A DNA stretch of 64,000 bases from Actinomycetota bacterium (GCA_018268465.1 JAFDWN010000008.1:248001-312000); one strand, 5' to 3'; shown: positions 45,628-56,642, counted from the first letter of the stretch. A program made the numbers and translations. Notes: generated from the sequence alone by a model not told the origin.

Positions 45628-46656
45628 ATGAAAGCCATGGCGCCCACCGTTGACCACTTCCGTCTCGGTCTGCTGTTCGCGATCGGGTCGGCCTTCACCT
45701 TCGGCATGTCCGGTCCCCTCGCCAAATCGCTGATGGAGGCGGGGTGGAGCCCCACCGCCGCGGTCACCGCCCGCCTGGCGGGGGGCGCGCTCGTCATGGT
45801 CATCTTCGCCACGATCATCAAGCCTGACTGGTTCTCCGAGGCATTGCAGCACCGCAGGACGGTGATCGCCTACGGTCTGATCCCCATCGCGGGCGCCCAG
45901 CTGTGCTACTACAACGCCGTCGCGCACCTCTCCGTCGCCGTCGCCCTGCTGCTGGAATACACCGCGCCGATCCTCGTCGTCGGCTGGCTGTGGGCGACCA
46001 CGCGCCGCCGGCCCAGCACCCTGACGCTGGGCGGCGTGGCATTGGCCCTCGCCGGCATCATGCTCGTTCTCGACGTGTTCTCCGGCGCACACATCAACAC
46101 CGTCGGCGTGGCCTGGGCGCTCGCGGCGGCCGTGTGCGCAGCCTGCTATTTCATGATGTCCGACGAAGTCTCCTCCGACGGCAGCGGACTCACGTCGATC
46201 ACGCTCGCCGCCGGAGGCCTTGTCGTCGGCGCGGTCGCGGTCGGCGCTCTCGGCGTCGCCGGCGTGCTGCCGCTGACCTTCACCACCAACGATGCCGTCG
46301 TCGCGGGGTGGACGACATCGTGGGTGGTGCCGGTCGTCGCACTGGGCCTGGTCCCCACCGCCATCGCCTACACGCTGGGCATCATGGGCATCGCACGGCT
46401 GCGACCGCGGTTCGCCTCACTGGTCGGGTTGTCCGAGGTGATGTTCGCCGTGCTGATCGCATGGGTGGTGCTCGGCGAGGCGATCGGTGTCACGCAGGCG
46501 GTGGGCGGCGCGGTGGTGCTGCTCGGCCTGGCGCTGGCGCGCCAGGGCGACCGCTCCGACACGCTTGCCCAGACGATGGCCGAGGCGAAACTCGAGGCGG
46601 CCATGTGGCCCGACGGCGGCCCGATCGAAGAGCTCTCGGGCAGGCGTCCGTCCTGA
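45628..46656 (+). CDS. EamA (DMT-family) transporter
   Basis: A 342-residue protein with ten predicted membrane helices in two EamA repeats (start LGLLFAIGSAFTFGMSGPLAKSLMEAG, second repeat starting near INTVGVAWALAAAVCAACY). Members export amino acids or other metabolites. The ATG has a strong Shine-Dalgarno (GGAGGAGG) at 45613-45620. The C-terminal about 30 residues are polar. It follows the divergent CGNR regulator. Confidence 0.87.
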   Translation: MKAMAPTVDHFRLGLLFAIGSAFTFGMSGPLAKSLMEAGWSPTAAVTARLAGGALVMVIFATIIKPDWFSEALQHRRTVIAYGLIPIAGAQLCYYNAVAHLSVAVALLLEYTAPILVVGWLWATTRRRPSTLTLGGVALALAGIMLVLDVFSGAHINTVGVAWALAAAVCAACYFMMSDEVSSDGSGLTSITLAAGGLVVGAVAVGALGVAGVLPLTFTTNDAVVAGWTTSWVVPVVALGLVPTAIAYTLGIMGIARLRPRFASLVGLSEVMFAVLIAWVVLGEAIGVTQAVGGAVVLLGLALARQGDRSDTLAQTMAEAKLEAAMWPDGGPIEELSGRRPS

Positions 46657-46706
46657 CCGTGGGCTTTTGCCTCGAAGTCGCTTCCGACCACCGGTAGCAT
46701 CGTCGC

Positions 46707-47420
46707 GTGCGCATCGATCTTGATCACCGCCGTTCGCCGCGCCGGAAAGTCGGCAATCGGCCCGGCGTCCGCCGGCTCGTTTCGATCGCGATCGCCGTGC
46801 TGACCGCGGGCATCGTCCTGGTGGCACCGGCGGTGGCGGGTGGGCCCGGCCTCCCGTCCGCGCACGCCGACGCATGTCCGGACATCGAGGTGGTATTCGC
46901 CAGGGGCACCGACGAGCCGCCCGGCATCGGTCGCGTGGGCCAGGCCTTCGTCGACTCGTTGCGCGGCCGCGTCGGGGGCAGGTCGGTCGGCGTCTACGCC
47001 GTGAACTATCCCGCGACCTACGACTTCCTGGCGGCGGCCAACGGCGCCAACGACGCCAGCGCCCACGTCCAGTACATGATGGCCAACTGCCCCAATACCC
47101 GGCTGGTCCTCGGCGGGTACTCCCAGGGTGCGGCGATCATCGACGTCATCACCTCGGTGCCGTTCCCGGCCGTCGGATTCGACAACCCCCTGCCGCCCGA
47201 CGCGCCCGAGCACATCGCGGCGGTCGCCGTCTTCGGTAATCCGACGGCCAAAGTCGGTCTGCCGCTGACCATCAGCCCCGTGTACGGGACGCGGGCAATC
47301 GACCTGTGCACCGCGAACGACCCGGTGTGCTCCGGCGGTGAGGACACCGCCGCGCACAGCAATTACGGACCGTCCGGCCTGACCAACCAGGCGGCGGCGT
47401 TCGTCGCGGGTCTCGTCTAG
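46707..47420 (+). CDS. Cutinase family serine esterase (first of three)
   Basis: A 237-residue secreted alpha/beta hydrolase. An Arg-rich leader and a hydrophobic segment (VSIAIAVLTAGIVLVAPAVAG) form the signal peptide. The mature part starts DACPDIEVVFARGTDEPPG and has the nucleophile in LVLGGYSQGAA, Asp near NDPVC and His near AHSNYG. In mycobacteria these are lipases/esterases of cell-envelope substrates. GTG start. In M. tuberculosis cut3 and cut4 hold this position. Confidence 0.88.
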   Translation: MRIDLDHRRSPRRKVGNRPGVRRLVSIAIAVLTAGIVLVAPAVAGGPGLPSAHADACPDIEVVFARGTDEPPGIGRVGQAFVDSLRGRVGGRSVGVYAVNYPATYDFLAAANGANDASAHVQYMMANCPNTRLVLGGYSQGAAIIDVITSVPFPAVGFDNPLPPDAPEHIAAVAVFGNPTAKVGLPLTISPVYGTRAIDLCTANDPVCSGGEDTAAHSNYGPSGLTNQAAAFVAGLV

Positions 47421-47469
47421 GCGGCCTGTGATTTCGGACGAACTGCGCGAATGTGTGAGTATTAGCCGC

Positions 47470-48180
47470 ATGCGCGAACATCCCGTCGCACTGGCCAACC
47501 CCACACCGGCCCGCCGGCTGGTCGCCGCCGTCGTGTCGGTGCTCGCCGCCCCGGCGCTGCTCCTCGCCCCCGCAGCAGTACCCGCCGGCGGTGTCCTGGC
47601 ATCGGCGACAGCCCAGGCCTGTCCCGACGTGGAGGTGGTGTTCGCACGCGGGACGAGTGAACCCCCCGGCATCGGCCGCGTCGGGCAGGCTCTCGTCGAT
47701 CAGCTGCGGCCTCAGCTCGGGAACATGACCATCAGCACCTACGGTGTCAACTATCCCGCGACCTATGACTTCCTCACCGCGGCCGACGGTGCGTTCGACG
47801 CCACGTCGCGCATCGTGTCGATGTCGCAGCAGTGCCCGTCGACGCGGATCGTGCTCGGCGGCTACTCGCAGGGAGCCGCCATCGTCGACATGCTCGTCGG
47901 AGTGCCCCCGCTGGGCAACCGTGTCGGTGAGTACGGTTCGGCGCCGCCGCTGCCCGGCGATGTCGCGGGCAATGTCGCGGCCGTCGCGGTGTTCGGGAAC
48001 CCGGCGCGCAAGTTCGGCAATCCGGTGTCCAATGCGGGCTCCTACGCCGGCAAGTCCATCGACATCTGTGCCGACGGCGACCCGATCTGCTCCGACGGCC
48101 GTAACCCGTTCGCCCACACCAGCTACGAGAAGACCGACCTGGTCGGCCAGGCCGTGGGATTCGTCGCCCGCCGAATCTGA
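47470..48180 (+). CDS. Cutinase family serine esterase (second of three)
   Basis: A 236-residue secreted cutinase-like protein. The start is set at the ATG at 47470 (MREHPVALANP) for a proper signal peptide (about 50 residues, ending near ATAQA); a GTG at 47428 would add 14 poorly conserved residues. Nucleophile in IVLGGYSQGAAIVDM, Asp in GDPICSDG, His in FAHTSYE. It lies 49 bp after the first cutinase and is highly similar. Confidence 0.87.
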   Translation: MREHPVALANPTPARRLVAAVVSVLAAPALLLAPAAVPAGGVLASATAQACPDVEVVFARGTSEPPGIGRVGQALVDQLRPQLGNMTISTYGVNYPATYDFLTAADGAFDATSRIVSMSQQCPSTRIVLGGYSQGAAIVDMLVGVPPLGNRVGEYGSAPPLPGDVAGNVAAVAVFGNPARKFGNPVSNAGSYAGKSIDICADGDPICSDGRNPFAHTSYEKTDLVGQAVGFVARRI

Positions 48181-48242
48181 CGGGACCGGGTTCTCGCCGC
48201 TGCGCGGGTGCGCGGCGGCGACCCCAGCTAACATCGGTGAGC

Positions 48243-48911
48243 ATGCGAGTCGGGGTCGCGGTAGCCACGGTGGTATTCGGTGTTGCACTCATGCTGGCCG
48301 CTCCGGTGGTGTTGCCAAGCCGTGCGGTTGCGCCCGTCGCCCAGGCCGCGCCGTGTCCGGAGGTGGAAGTGATCTTCGCCCGGGGCCGGGCGGAGTCGCC
48401 CGGCGCGGGCCAGATCGGCAACGCGTTCGTCAGCGGATTGCGCGCCAAGACGGGCAAGAACATCGCCCTGTACGCGGTGAACTATCCGGCCGACACCCAG
48501 GTGGACCTCGGCGCCAACGATATGAGCGCACACATCCAGAACATGATGGCCACCTGCCCCGCGACCCGGCTGGTGCTCGGAGGCTACTCGCTGGGCGCCG
48601 CTGTCACCGATGTCGTGCTGGCCGTACCCCTCGCGGCGTTCGGCTTCAAGAATCCGCTGCCCCAGGGTGCCGACCAGCACATCGCCGCGGTCGCCCTATT
48701 CGGCAACGGATTCCAATGGGTGGGGCCGATCACCACCTTCAGCCCGCTCTACCAGGGCCGGACCATCGAGCTGTGCCATGGCGACGATCCGATCTGCAAC
48801 CCCACCGATCCCAACAACTGGCAGGATTACTGGCCCGACCACCTCGCGCCGGCGTACATCAAAGCGGGCATGGTGAACCAGGCCGTCGACTTCGTCGCGG
48901 GCAGGCTCTAG
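48243..48911 (+). CDS. Cutinase family serine esterase (third of three)
   Basis: A 222-residue secreted cutinase-like protein, with a short signal peptide ([21 protein letters not shown]). Start ATG at 48243; a GTG at 48237 is possible. The nucleophile motif is [11 protein letters not shown] (not GYSQG), and the C-terminal part replaces the usual HSxY with [16 protein letters not shown]. It is the most divergent of the three and its 3' end overlaps the truA stop. Confidence 0.83.
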   Translation: MRVGVAVATVVFGVALMLAAPVVLPSRAVAPVAQAAPCPEVEVIFARGRAESPGAGQIGNAFVSGLRAKTGKNIALYAVNYPADTQVDLGANDMSAHIQNMMATCPATRLVLGGYSLGAAVTDVVLAVPLAAFGFKNPLPQGADQHIAAVALFGNGFQWVGPITTFSPLYQGRTIELCHGDDPICNPTDPNNWQDYWPDHLAPAYIKAGMVNQAVDFVAGRL

Positions 48912-49750
48912 GAGCGGGTGGTCGGGGTGCGCAGATCCCGCGTCACGACCGTGCGCGCGGCGAGCTGATCATCCGCCGGATAGTCCACGCCGACGAGGGT
49001 GAGACCCTCCGGAGGAGCGGCCGCGAACGCACTGGATCGTCGTGCGGCGCCGAGCAACTCGCGGCACCAGCCCGGGTCGCGGCGCTTCTCCCCCACCACC
49101 AGCAGCGCGCCCACCAGCGACCGCACCATGGACCAGCAGAACGCATCGGCGGTCACATGTGCGGTGACGCGCGGGCCGTCGTGAGTCCACGTCAGTCGCT
49201 GGAGTTCACGAATCGTTGTGGCGCCCTCGCGGTGCCGGCAGAACGCCGCGAAATCGTGCAGTCCGAGCAACGTTTCCGATGCCGCATTCATGGCGTCGAT
49301 GTCGAGTTCACGCGGCCAGGCCGTCACATAGCGCGCCGACTGCGGCTCGACCCCGTGGGCCGCAGTACTCAGCCGGTATTCGTAGTGCCGACGGAGGGCG
49401 GAGAATCGTGCGTCGAAACCCGCAGGCGCACGGACGATGTCACGAACCCGCACGTCGGCGGGTAGGAAGCGCGCGAGTCGGCGTACCAGCGCCGCGAACT
49501 CGGGATCGGGCTTGCCGCTGCGGGGATAGGCGTGGTGCAGCGCCTCGTCGGGGACGTCGACGTGCGCGACCTGGCCGGTGGCGTGCACACCGGAGTCGGT
49601 GCGGCCCGCCGCACGCAGCACGACGGGGACACGGAACATCGTCGACAGCGCGTCACCAACCACCCCGGCGACCGTGCGCTGTCCGTGCTGCGTCGCCCAG
49701 CCGGCGAATTCGGTGCCGTCATAGGCGATATCGAGCCGCAGACGGATCAC
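48908..49750 (-). CDS. truA: tRNA pseudouridine(38-40) synthase
   Basis: About 280 residues. Seen are [20 protein letters not shown], the catalytic Asp in [21 protein letters not shown], and [14 protein letters not shown]. The GTG at 49750 is chosen because the upstream in-frame ATG (49801) falls inside the hairpin after rplQ. It is the last gene after rplQ on the minus strand and its stop overlaps the convergent cutinase gene by 4 bases. Confidence 0.92.
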   Translation of the reverse strand: MIRLRLDIAYDGTEFAGWATQHGQRTVAGVVGDALSTMFRVPVVLRAAGRTDSGVHATGQVAHVDVPDEALHHAYPRSGKPDPEFAALVRRLARFLPADVRVRDIVRAPAGFDARFSALRRHYEYRLSTAAHGVEPQSARYVTAWPRELDIDAMNAASETLLGLHDFAAFCRHREGATTIRELQRLTWTHDGPRVTAHVTADAFCWSMVRSLVGALLVVGEKRRDPGWCRELLGAARRSSAFAAAPPEGLTLVGVDYPADDQLAARTVVTRDLRTPTTRS

Positions 49751-49770
49751 CGGAACAGGGGACAAAGAAC

Positions 49771-49802
49771 CATGCCCGCCATCGGATGCGATGGCGGGCA
49801 TG
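49771..49802 (-). terminator. Hairpin between rplQ and truA
   Basis: A perfect stem of 14 bp (arm CATGCCCGCCATCG, 49771-49784) with loop GATG and its complement to 49802. It lies 15 bp after the rplQ stop on the minus strand, without a T tract. It could end the rpoA operon or attenuate into truA. Confidence 0.7.
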
Positions 49803-49817
49803 ATCACTGAGCTGTCG

Positions 49818-50432
49818 TTAGGACTTCTTCTCATCCTCGGCTTCGGCCGGCTCGTCGGCGGGCTCGTCGGCCACCTCGTCCTGGGCCTCCGCGGTCTGCG
49901 CGTCGGCAATCCCGGCGTCCTCCGCCTCGACCTCGGCGACGGTCTCCTCGACCGGGCTCTCCGCTGCCTCGGTCTCCTCCGCCACAGCGTCCTCAGCCTT
50001 GGCGGCCTCGGCCTGCTGCGACGACGCGACGCGGCGGGCCCGGTCGGCCACCCGGGTGGCCTCGGAGGTCACGGTCTTCTCCCGCACCAGTTCGATGACC
50101 GCCATGGGGGCATTGTCGCCCTTACGGTTCTCGACCTTGATGATGCGGGTGTAGCCGCCGTTGCGGTCGGCGAAGAAGGGGCCGATCTCCGCGAACAGGG
50201 TGTGCACCACATCCTTGTCGCGGATCTTCTTCATCACCTCACGCCGGTTGTGCAGCGAGCCCTTCTTGGCGTGGGTGATCAGCTTCTCCGCGTAGGGCCG
50301 CAGCGCCCTGGCCTTGGGCTCGGTCGTCTTGATGCGGCCATGCTCGAAGAGCGAGGTGGCCAGGTTGGCCAGCAGCGCCTTCTGATGCGACGACGACCCG
50401 CCGAGGCGAGGACCCTTGGTGGGCTTAGGCAT
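49818..50432 (-). CDS. rplQ: 50S ribosomal protein L17 with acidic C-terminal tail
   Basis: A 204-residue L17. The core (about 1-120: [45 protein letters not shown]) matches bacterial L17. Beyond it lies an about 85-residue Ala/Glu-rich tail ([18 protein letters not shown]...) seen in mycobacterial L17, of unknown role; the tail here looks long. Follows rpoA on the same strand. Confidence 0.96.
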   Translation of the reverse strand: MPKPTKGPRLGGSSSHQKALLANLATSLFEHGRIKTTEPKARALRPYAEKLITHAKKGSLHNRREVMKKIRDKDVVHTLFAEIGPFFADRNGGYTRIIKVENRKGDNAPMAVIELVREKTVTSEATRVADRARRVASSQQAEAAKAEDAVAEETEAAESPVEETVAEVEAEDAGIADAQTAEAQDEVADEPADEPAEAEDEKKS

Positions 50433-50536
50433 TGGAAACTCCAGCCATGGTGACTACTCCTTATTGGGGCCGGTCCCCGTATCAGGTAGGACCGGGACGG
50501 ATTCGGGCGGGCGAAGCTGGGTGAAAAGGTGCCCTG

Positions 50537-52278
<1,742 letters not shown>

Positions 52279-52302
52279 GAGTCTTCGCTTCTCCTTCTCG
52301 GC

Positions 52303-52722
52303 CTAGACCCGGCGCCGCTTGGGCGGGCGGCAGCCGTTGTGCGGCTGCGGGGTGACGTCGGAAATGGCGCCCACCTCCAGGCCGGCGGCCTGCAACGAGC
52401 GGATCGCGGTCTCACGGCCGGAGCCGGGACCCTTGACGAACACGTCGACCTTCTTCACGCCGTGCTCCTGCGCCTTGCGCGCGGCGTTCTCGGCGGCCAG
52501 CTGCGCGGCGAACGGGGTGGACTTACGCGACCCCTTGAAGCCGACGTGACCCGACGACGCCCAGGCGATGACGTTGCCCTGCGGATCGGTGATCGACACG
52601 ATCGTGTTGTTGAACGTGCTCTTGATGTGCGCGGCGCCGTGCGGGACGTTCTTCTTTTCCCGGCGACGGGTCTTCTGCCCCTTCTTGGCGGTGCTGCTCG
52701 CGCCCTTTTTTGCTGGTGGCAT
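52303..52722 (-). CDS. rpsK: 30S ribosomal protein S11
   Basis: A 139-residue S11, with the typical [19 protein letters not shown] and [21 protein letters not shown]. 24 bp before rpsD, in the same operon. Confidence 0.97.
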   Translation of the reverse strand: MPPAKKGASSTAKKGQKTRRREKKNVPHGAAHIKSTFNNTIVSITDPQGNVIAWASSGHVGFKGSRKSTPFAAQLAAENAARKAQEHGVKKVDVFVKGPGSGRETAIRSLQAAGLEVGAISDVTPQPHNGCRPPKRRRV

Positions 52723-52727
52723 TCTGC

Positions 52728-53102
52728 TTACCTGGCCTTCTTCTTGCCGGCGATGGTGCGCTTGGGGCCCTTGCGGGTGCGCGCGTTGGTCTTGGTCCGC
52801 TGGCCGCGCACCGGCAGGCCGCGGCGGTGCCGCAGACCCTGGTAGCAGCCGATCTCGATCTTGCGGCGGATATCCGCCTGCACCTCGCGGCGCAGGTCGC
52901 CCTCCACCTTCAGGTTCGCCTCGATGTAGTCGCGCAGCTGGGTCACCTGGTCGTCGGTCAGGTCTTTGGTGCGCTGGTCCCGGTCGATGCCGGTCGCCTC
53001 CAGGATCTCCTGGGAGCGGGTACGGCCGATGCCGTAGATGTAGGTCAACGCGATCTCCATGCGCTTGTCGCGCGGGAGGTCCACGCCCATAAGTCGGGCC
53101 AT
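52728..53102 (-). CDS. rpsM: 30S ribosomal protein S13
   Basis: A 124-residue S13 ([49 protein letters not shown]). It starts after a 239-bp gap from rpmJ that holds several hairpins and no gene. Confidence 0.97.
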   Translation of the reverse strand: MARLMGVDLPRDKRMEIALTYIYGIGRTRSQEILEATGIDRDQRTKDLTDDQVTQLRDYIEANLKVEGDLRREVQADIRRKIEIGCYQGLRHRRGLPVRGQRTKTNARTRKGPKRTIAGKKKAR

Positions 53103-53341
53103 GTGTATGCCATTCCTCGTTATTCGGCGGAGGTCTGTTCCCAGCCCGTTCCCGGTTGGCCTGTCGGCTTAGCGGGGCCCGGCCTCCGTTCCGGGCGTTC
53201 GAGGCGCACGACGTCGCGTGGCGCTCATCCGAGCGGCCAATCCGCTCGGTGGTGCTGGGAGGTCATCATTCAGTTGTGTTCGATCCGACGGGGTCGGTCA
53301 GGTCCTTGCGCTCGCCGCGCAAACGCTCATCGCGCCTGACT
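53103..53341 (-). promoter_or_regulatory. Structured non-coding leader between rpmJ and rpsM
   Basis: No gene is seen here. On the minus strand it would be the rpsM leader or the rpmJ-rpsM spacer. Hairpins: CCGAGCGG-CCAAT-CCGCTCGG (53229-53249), GCCCGG/CCGGGC with 8-base loop (53177-53196), and CCGAC-GGG-GTCGG (53285-53297). The position is that of the S4-binding alpha operon leader of other bacteria, but there is no visible sequence similarity to it. Confidence 0.4.
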
Positions 53342-53455
53342 TCAGCCCTGTCTCTGCTTGTGGCGGGGATCGGAGCAGATCACCATGACCCGCCCATGCC
53401 GGCGGATCACCCTGCACTTGTCGCAGATGGGCTTGACGCTCGGGTTCACCTTCAC
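53342..53455 (-). CDS. rpmJ: 50S ribosomal protein L36
   Basis: A 37-residue protein starting at GTG 53455 and reading [20 protein letters not shown] and ending RHKQRQG. The four zinc ligands C-x2-C-x12-C-x4-H are intact. Located between infA and rpsM as usual. Confidence 0.96.
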
Positions 53456-53501
53456 GGCTTACTCGATCCTTCTGTCCTAGTCGTTGACTCGCGCGAGCGC
53501 G

Positions 53502-53723
53502 TCACTTGTACCGGTAAACGATGCGGCCCCGGGACAGGTCGTAGGGAGACAGCTCCACCACCACGCGGTCCTCGGGCAGGATGCGGATGTAGTGCTGCCG
53601 CATCTTGCCGCTGATATGGGCGAGCACCTTGTGACCGTTCTCCAGCTCAATGCGGAACATCGCATTGGGCAGAGGCTCGACCACGCGGCCCTCGACCTCT
53701 ATGGCACCGTCTTTCTTGGCCAT
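53502..53723 (-). CDS. infA: Translation initiation factor IF-1
   Basis: A 73-residue S1-fold protein ([40 protein letters not shown] region). The ATG at 53723 is chosen because it begins the conserved N-terminus. It is first in the minus-strand run infA-rpmJ-rpsM-rpsK-rpsD-rpoA-rplQ. Confidence 0.97.
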
Positions 53724-54051
53724 AAGTCCTCGGAGATCCTCCGTTGTCCTCGTGTTGTTCGGCGCCAATGTCGCCGCGGACGGCGACATTTAGCTTTGTC
53801 GCCGGAGCGACAGCTGCTCGACGCAGCGTTCGCTCCGACTACACAACGTGGACGCGAAGTCGGAAATTCCGTGAAGTTCCAGGCCAGGGCACGCAGGAGC
53901 CGGCGCGAGTGCCGCACCGTTGATCAATAGTACCCGCTCGGCGGCGAGCCCCAAAATCACCGATACCGCCGTGCCGATCGGCGCCGCCGGCTAACAGAAT
54001 AGAGGGCGAGACACCACGAGAACATCCCCCGAGGCCACCGCGGCGCCCGAC
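53724..54051. other. Divergent region between infA and the NfeD-like gene, with hairpin cluster
   Basis: No gene is seen in 328 bp. It should hold the promoters of infA (minus) and the NfeD-like/flotillin operon (plus). Four hairpins lie in a row: AATGTCGCCG-CGGA-CGGCGACATT (53767-53790), TGTCGC-CGGA-GCGACA (53797-53812), GCTGC/GCAGC (53813-53827), and TCCGACT/AGTCGGA with a 17-base loop (53834-53864). They would lie in or near the infA 5' leader. Confidence 0.55.
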
Positions 54052-54597
54052 GTGCCGCACGGAGGAAACGCGACAACTTTCTATATCGCCGCCTTTGTGG
54101 TGGGTGCCATCGCAGTGCTGTCCGCGCTGGTACTCACCGATGTCGGCGCCGGTCACGACGGCATGCCGTTCCTGAGCCTCACGGGGCTGTCGGCCGGTTT
54201 GCTCGGCGCGGGCACCGGCGGGCTGATCGGATCGTGGGCCGGCCTCGGCCGCGCCGGCGCCGCCGTCGTCGCATTGCTCAGTGCCGCCGCGCTGGTCCTG
54301 GCGCTGCACGGACTGCTGCTGCCCTACCTGCGCCGGCAGCAGGCCAATTCACATCGGAGCCGATCGTCCTACGTCGGACTGCTCGGCACCGTCACCCTCG
54401 ACGTCCCGCCCGACGGTTGGGGCGAGGTGTCCTTCGTCGACGCCGACGGCAACCGGGTGCGCTCCCGGGCCAAAACCGCAGAACCGTCGGCCCTGCCCAG
54501 ATCCACCCGCGTCTACATCGCCGATGTCGACGCCGACTACGTCCACGTCGTCGCCGTTCCCGATCAGTTCGAAAGGCTGACATGTCCACCCTCATGA
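54052..54597 (+). CDS. Membrane protein with NfeD-like OB domain (YqiJ-like)
   Basis: A 181-residue protein. Three hydrophobic segments (TFYIAAFVVGAIAVLSALVL, SLTGLSAGLLGAGTGGLIGS, AAVVALLSAAALVLALHG) precede an OB-like domain (LLGTVTLDVPPDGWGEVSFVDADG, RVYIADVDADYVHVVAV). This is the layout of YqiJ, whose gene accompanies the flotillin-like yqiK. The GTG start is the only one in frame after an upstream stop. It overlaps the flotillin gene by 16 bases. Confidence 0.75.
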   Translation: MPHGGNATTFYIAAFVVGAIAVLSALVLTDVGAGHDGMPFLSLTGLSAGLLGAGTGGLIGSWAGLGRAGAAVVALLSAAALVLALHGLLLPYLRRQQANSHRSRSSYVGLLGTVTLDVPPDGWGEVSFVDADGNRVRSRAKTAEPSALPRSTRVYIADVDADYVHVVAVPDQFERLTCPPS

Positions 54598-56039
54598 TCG
54601 TCGTCATCGCAGTCGTCGCGGCAGTGCTGGTGCTGGTGGTGCTGCCCGTGGTCTACGTGAAGAACTACATCAAGGTGCCGCCCAACGAAGTGGCGGTGTT
54701 CACCGGCCGGGGTGCACCGAAGGTCGTGCGGGGCGGCGCGCGCTTCCGCATGCCCGGCATCGAACGCGTCGACATCATGAGCCTGGAGCCGTTCAACGTC
54801 AGCATCAATCTGCAGAATGCGCTGTCCAACAACGGGGTGCCGGTGAACGTCGAAGCCGTCGGCCTGGTCCGCATCGGTTCGGCCGACGAAGCCGTGCAGA
54901 CCGCGGTGCAACGCTTCCTGACGTCCGACCTCAACGAACTGCAACGCCAGATCAACGAGATCCTGGCCGGCAGCCTGCGCGGGATCACCGCGACCATGAC
55001 CGTGGAGGACCTCAACTCCAACCGCGACACCCTGGCCCGCAGCGTCGTCGACGAAGCCGGCGGCGACCTCGCCCGTATCGGCATGGAGGTCGACGTCCTC
55101 AAGATCGCGGGGATCTCCGATCGCAACGGCTATCTGGAATCGCTGGGGCAGCGCCGCATCGCCGAGGTCAAACGGGATGCCGCGGTCGGCACCGCCGAAG
55201 CCGAACGCGACTCGCAGATCCAGTCGGCCAAGGCACGCCAAGAAGGTGCGATCGCCCAGGCCCAGGCCGACACCGCCATCGCGACCGCCAACCAGAAGCG
55301 CGACGTCGAACTGGCCCGCCTGCGGGCGGAGACCGAGGCCGAGAACGCCCAGGCCGACCAGGCCGGCCCGCTGGCCAACGCCAGGGCCCAGAAGGATGTG
55401 GGCATCGCCGTCGAACAGGCCGAGGCGGCCAGGGTGCAGGCCCGCATCGAGGTCGAGCAACGGCGCAGCGAACAGGCTCAGGCCGCGCTGCAGGCCGATG
55501 TCATCGCCCCCGCGGAGGCCCAGCGCCAGGCCGACATCGCCCGCGCCGAAGGCCAGCGGCAGTCCGCGATTCTCGCCGCGCAGGCACAGGCCGAGGCCGC
55601 GCGCCAGGCCGGTCAGGCGCAGGCCGATGCCCGCAAGGCGGCCGCGGACGCGCTACGGATCGAACGCCAGGCCGAAGCCGACGGCATCAAGGCCAAACTG
55701 GTGGCCGAGGCGGCGGGCAAGAAGGAGATCGCCGCGGCGCTGAACACCTACACCGCGGAGGCGGCGCGGTTGCAGACCCTGCCCGACGTGCTGGAGTCGG
55801 TCGTGAAGGCCACCGAGGCTGCCGCGATGCCGCTCTCGGAGATCGAGCGGCTGTCCATCATCGGCGGCCCGGGCGACACCCGGGACGCCGTCGGCGGTCT
55901 GCTGGGTGTCAGCCCGATGGCCGTCGCCAAGATCATCGAGGCCCTCAAGGCGTCCGGAATCGATCTTCCCGCGATGCTGAACCACTCCTCGGACGGCGCC
56001 GTCGCCGACGGTGAGCATCTCGACGGTCGGCAGATCTAG
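54582..56039 (+). CDS. Flotillin/YqiK-like SPFH protein
   Basis: A 485-residue protein: one N-terminal membrane segment (MIVVIAVVAAVLVLVVLPVVY), an SPFH/band 7 domain (PPNEVAVFTGRGAPKVVRGGARFRMP..., about 33-185), and a long Ala/Glu/Gln-rich coiled coil (about 200-400) typical of flotillins, which scaffold membrane microdomains. The ATG at 54582 is chosen for the membrane anchor. Coupled to the NfeD-like gene, as in the YqiJ-YqiK pair. It converges with the TetR gene, overlapping by 4 bases. Confidence 0.85.
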   Translation: MSTLMIVVIAVVAAVLVLVVLPVVYVKNYIKVPPNEVAVFTGRGAPKVVRGGARFRMPGIERVDIMSLEPFNVSINLQNALSNNGVPVNVEAVGLVRIGSADEAVQTAVQRFLTSDLNELQRQINEILAGSLRGITATMTVEDLNSNRDTLARSVVDEAGGDLARIGMEVDVLKIAGISDRNGYLESLGQRRIAEVKRDAAVGTAEAERDSQIQSAKARQEGAIAQAQADTAIATANQKRDVELARLRAETEAENAQADQAGPLANARAQKDVGIAVEQAEAARVQARIEVEQRRSEQAQAALQADVIAPAEAQRQADIARAEGQRQSAILAAQAQAEAARQAGQAQADARKAAADALRIERQAEADGIKAKLVAEAAGKKEIAAALNTYTAEAARLQTLPDVLESVVKATEAAAMPLSEIERLSIIGGPGDTRDAVGGLLGVSPMAVAKIIEALKASGIDLPAMLNHSSDGAVADGEHLDGRQI

Positions 56040-56608
56040 GCCCGCAGGCCGGCGATCAGCAGCCCGACCATGCGGCGCGCGTCGTAGCCGGAATCGACAT
56101 CGGCGCCGATACACAGGTTGCCGACCCCGCGCATCAGCCCCACCGGGTCGACGTCGGGCACGATCTCGCCGGCCTGCGCGGCAGCCCTGAGCAGGTCTTC
56201 GCACACCGGGACCAGCCGGTCGAGGAAGTGGGCGTGCAGGGTCGCGTATGCCGCCGTATCGGACTGCAGCGCGCCGGCGAGCCCGCGTTTGGTGACCAGG
56301 AAGTCGACGAACAGGTCCACCCACTCGACCAGCGCCGCGTACGCAGAGCGGTGCTTGGCCAGCAGCGCCGGTCCGGCCTGCGCACACGCTTCGACCTGGT
56401 GGCGGTACACGGCGACGACGAGGTCGGCGCGGGTCGGGAAGTGGCGGTAGAACGTTCCGACACCGACGCCGGCGGCGGCGGCGATCTCGCGCACCGGCGC
56501 GTCGACGCCTGCGGTGACGAATGCCCTCGCCGCGGCATCGAGCAGCGTCTCCGCATTGCGCTGCGCGTCGGACCGTTTACGCCTGACGGATCGCGGACCC
56601 TCCACCAC
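56036..56608 (-). CDS. TetR-family transcriptional regulator
   Basis: A 190-residue protein with the TetR N-terminal HTH (ETLLDAAARAFVTAGVDAPVREIAAAAGVGVGTFYRHFPTRADLV, residues 19-64). The C-terminal ligand domain ends with DSGYDARRMVGLLIAGLRA. It is divergent from the luciferase-like gene at 56703; the 94-bp gap holds a palindrome, its likely operator. Confidence 0.88.
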   Translation of the reverse strand: MVEGPRSVRRKRSDAQRNAETLLDAAARAFVTAGVDAPVREIAAAAGVGVGTFYRHFPTRADLVVAVYRHQVEACAQAGPALLAKHRSAYAALVEWVDLFVDFLVTKRGLAGALQSDTAAYATLHAHFLDRLVPVCEDLLRAAAQAGEIVPDVDPVGLMRGVGNLCIGADVDSGYDARRMVGLLIAGLRA

Positions 56609-56642
56609 CGGATGACACTAACCCGTTGATAAGAGGAACACA

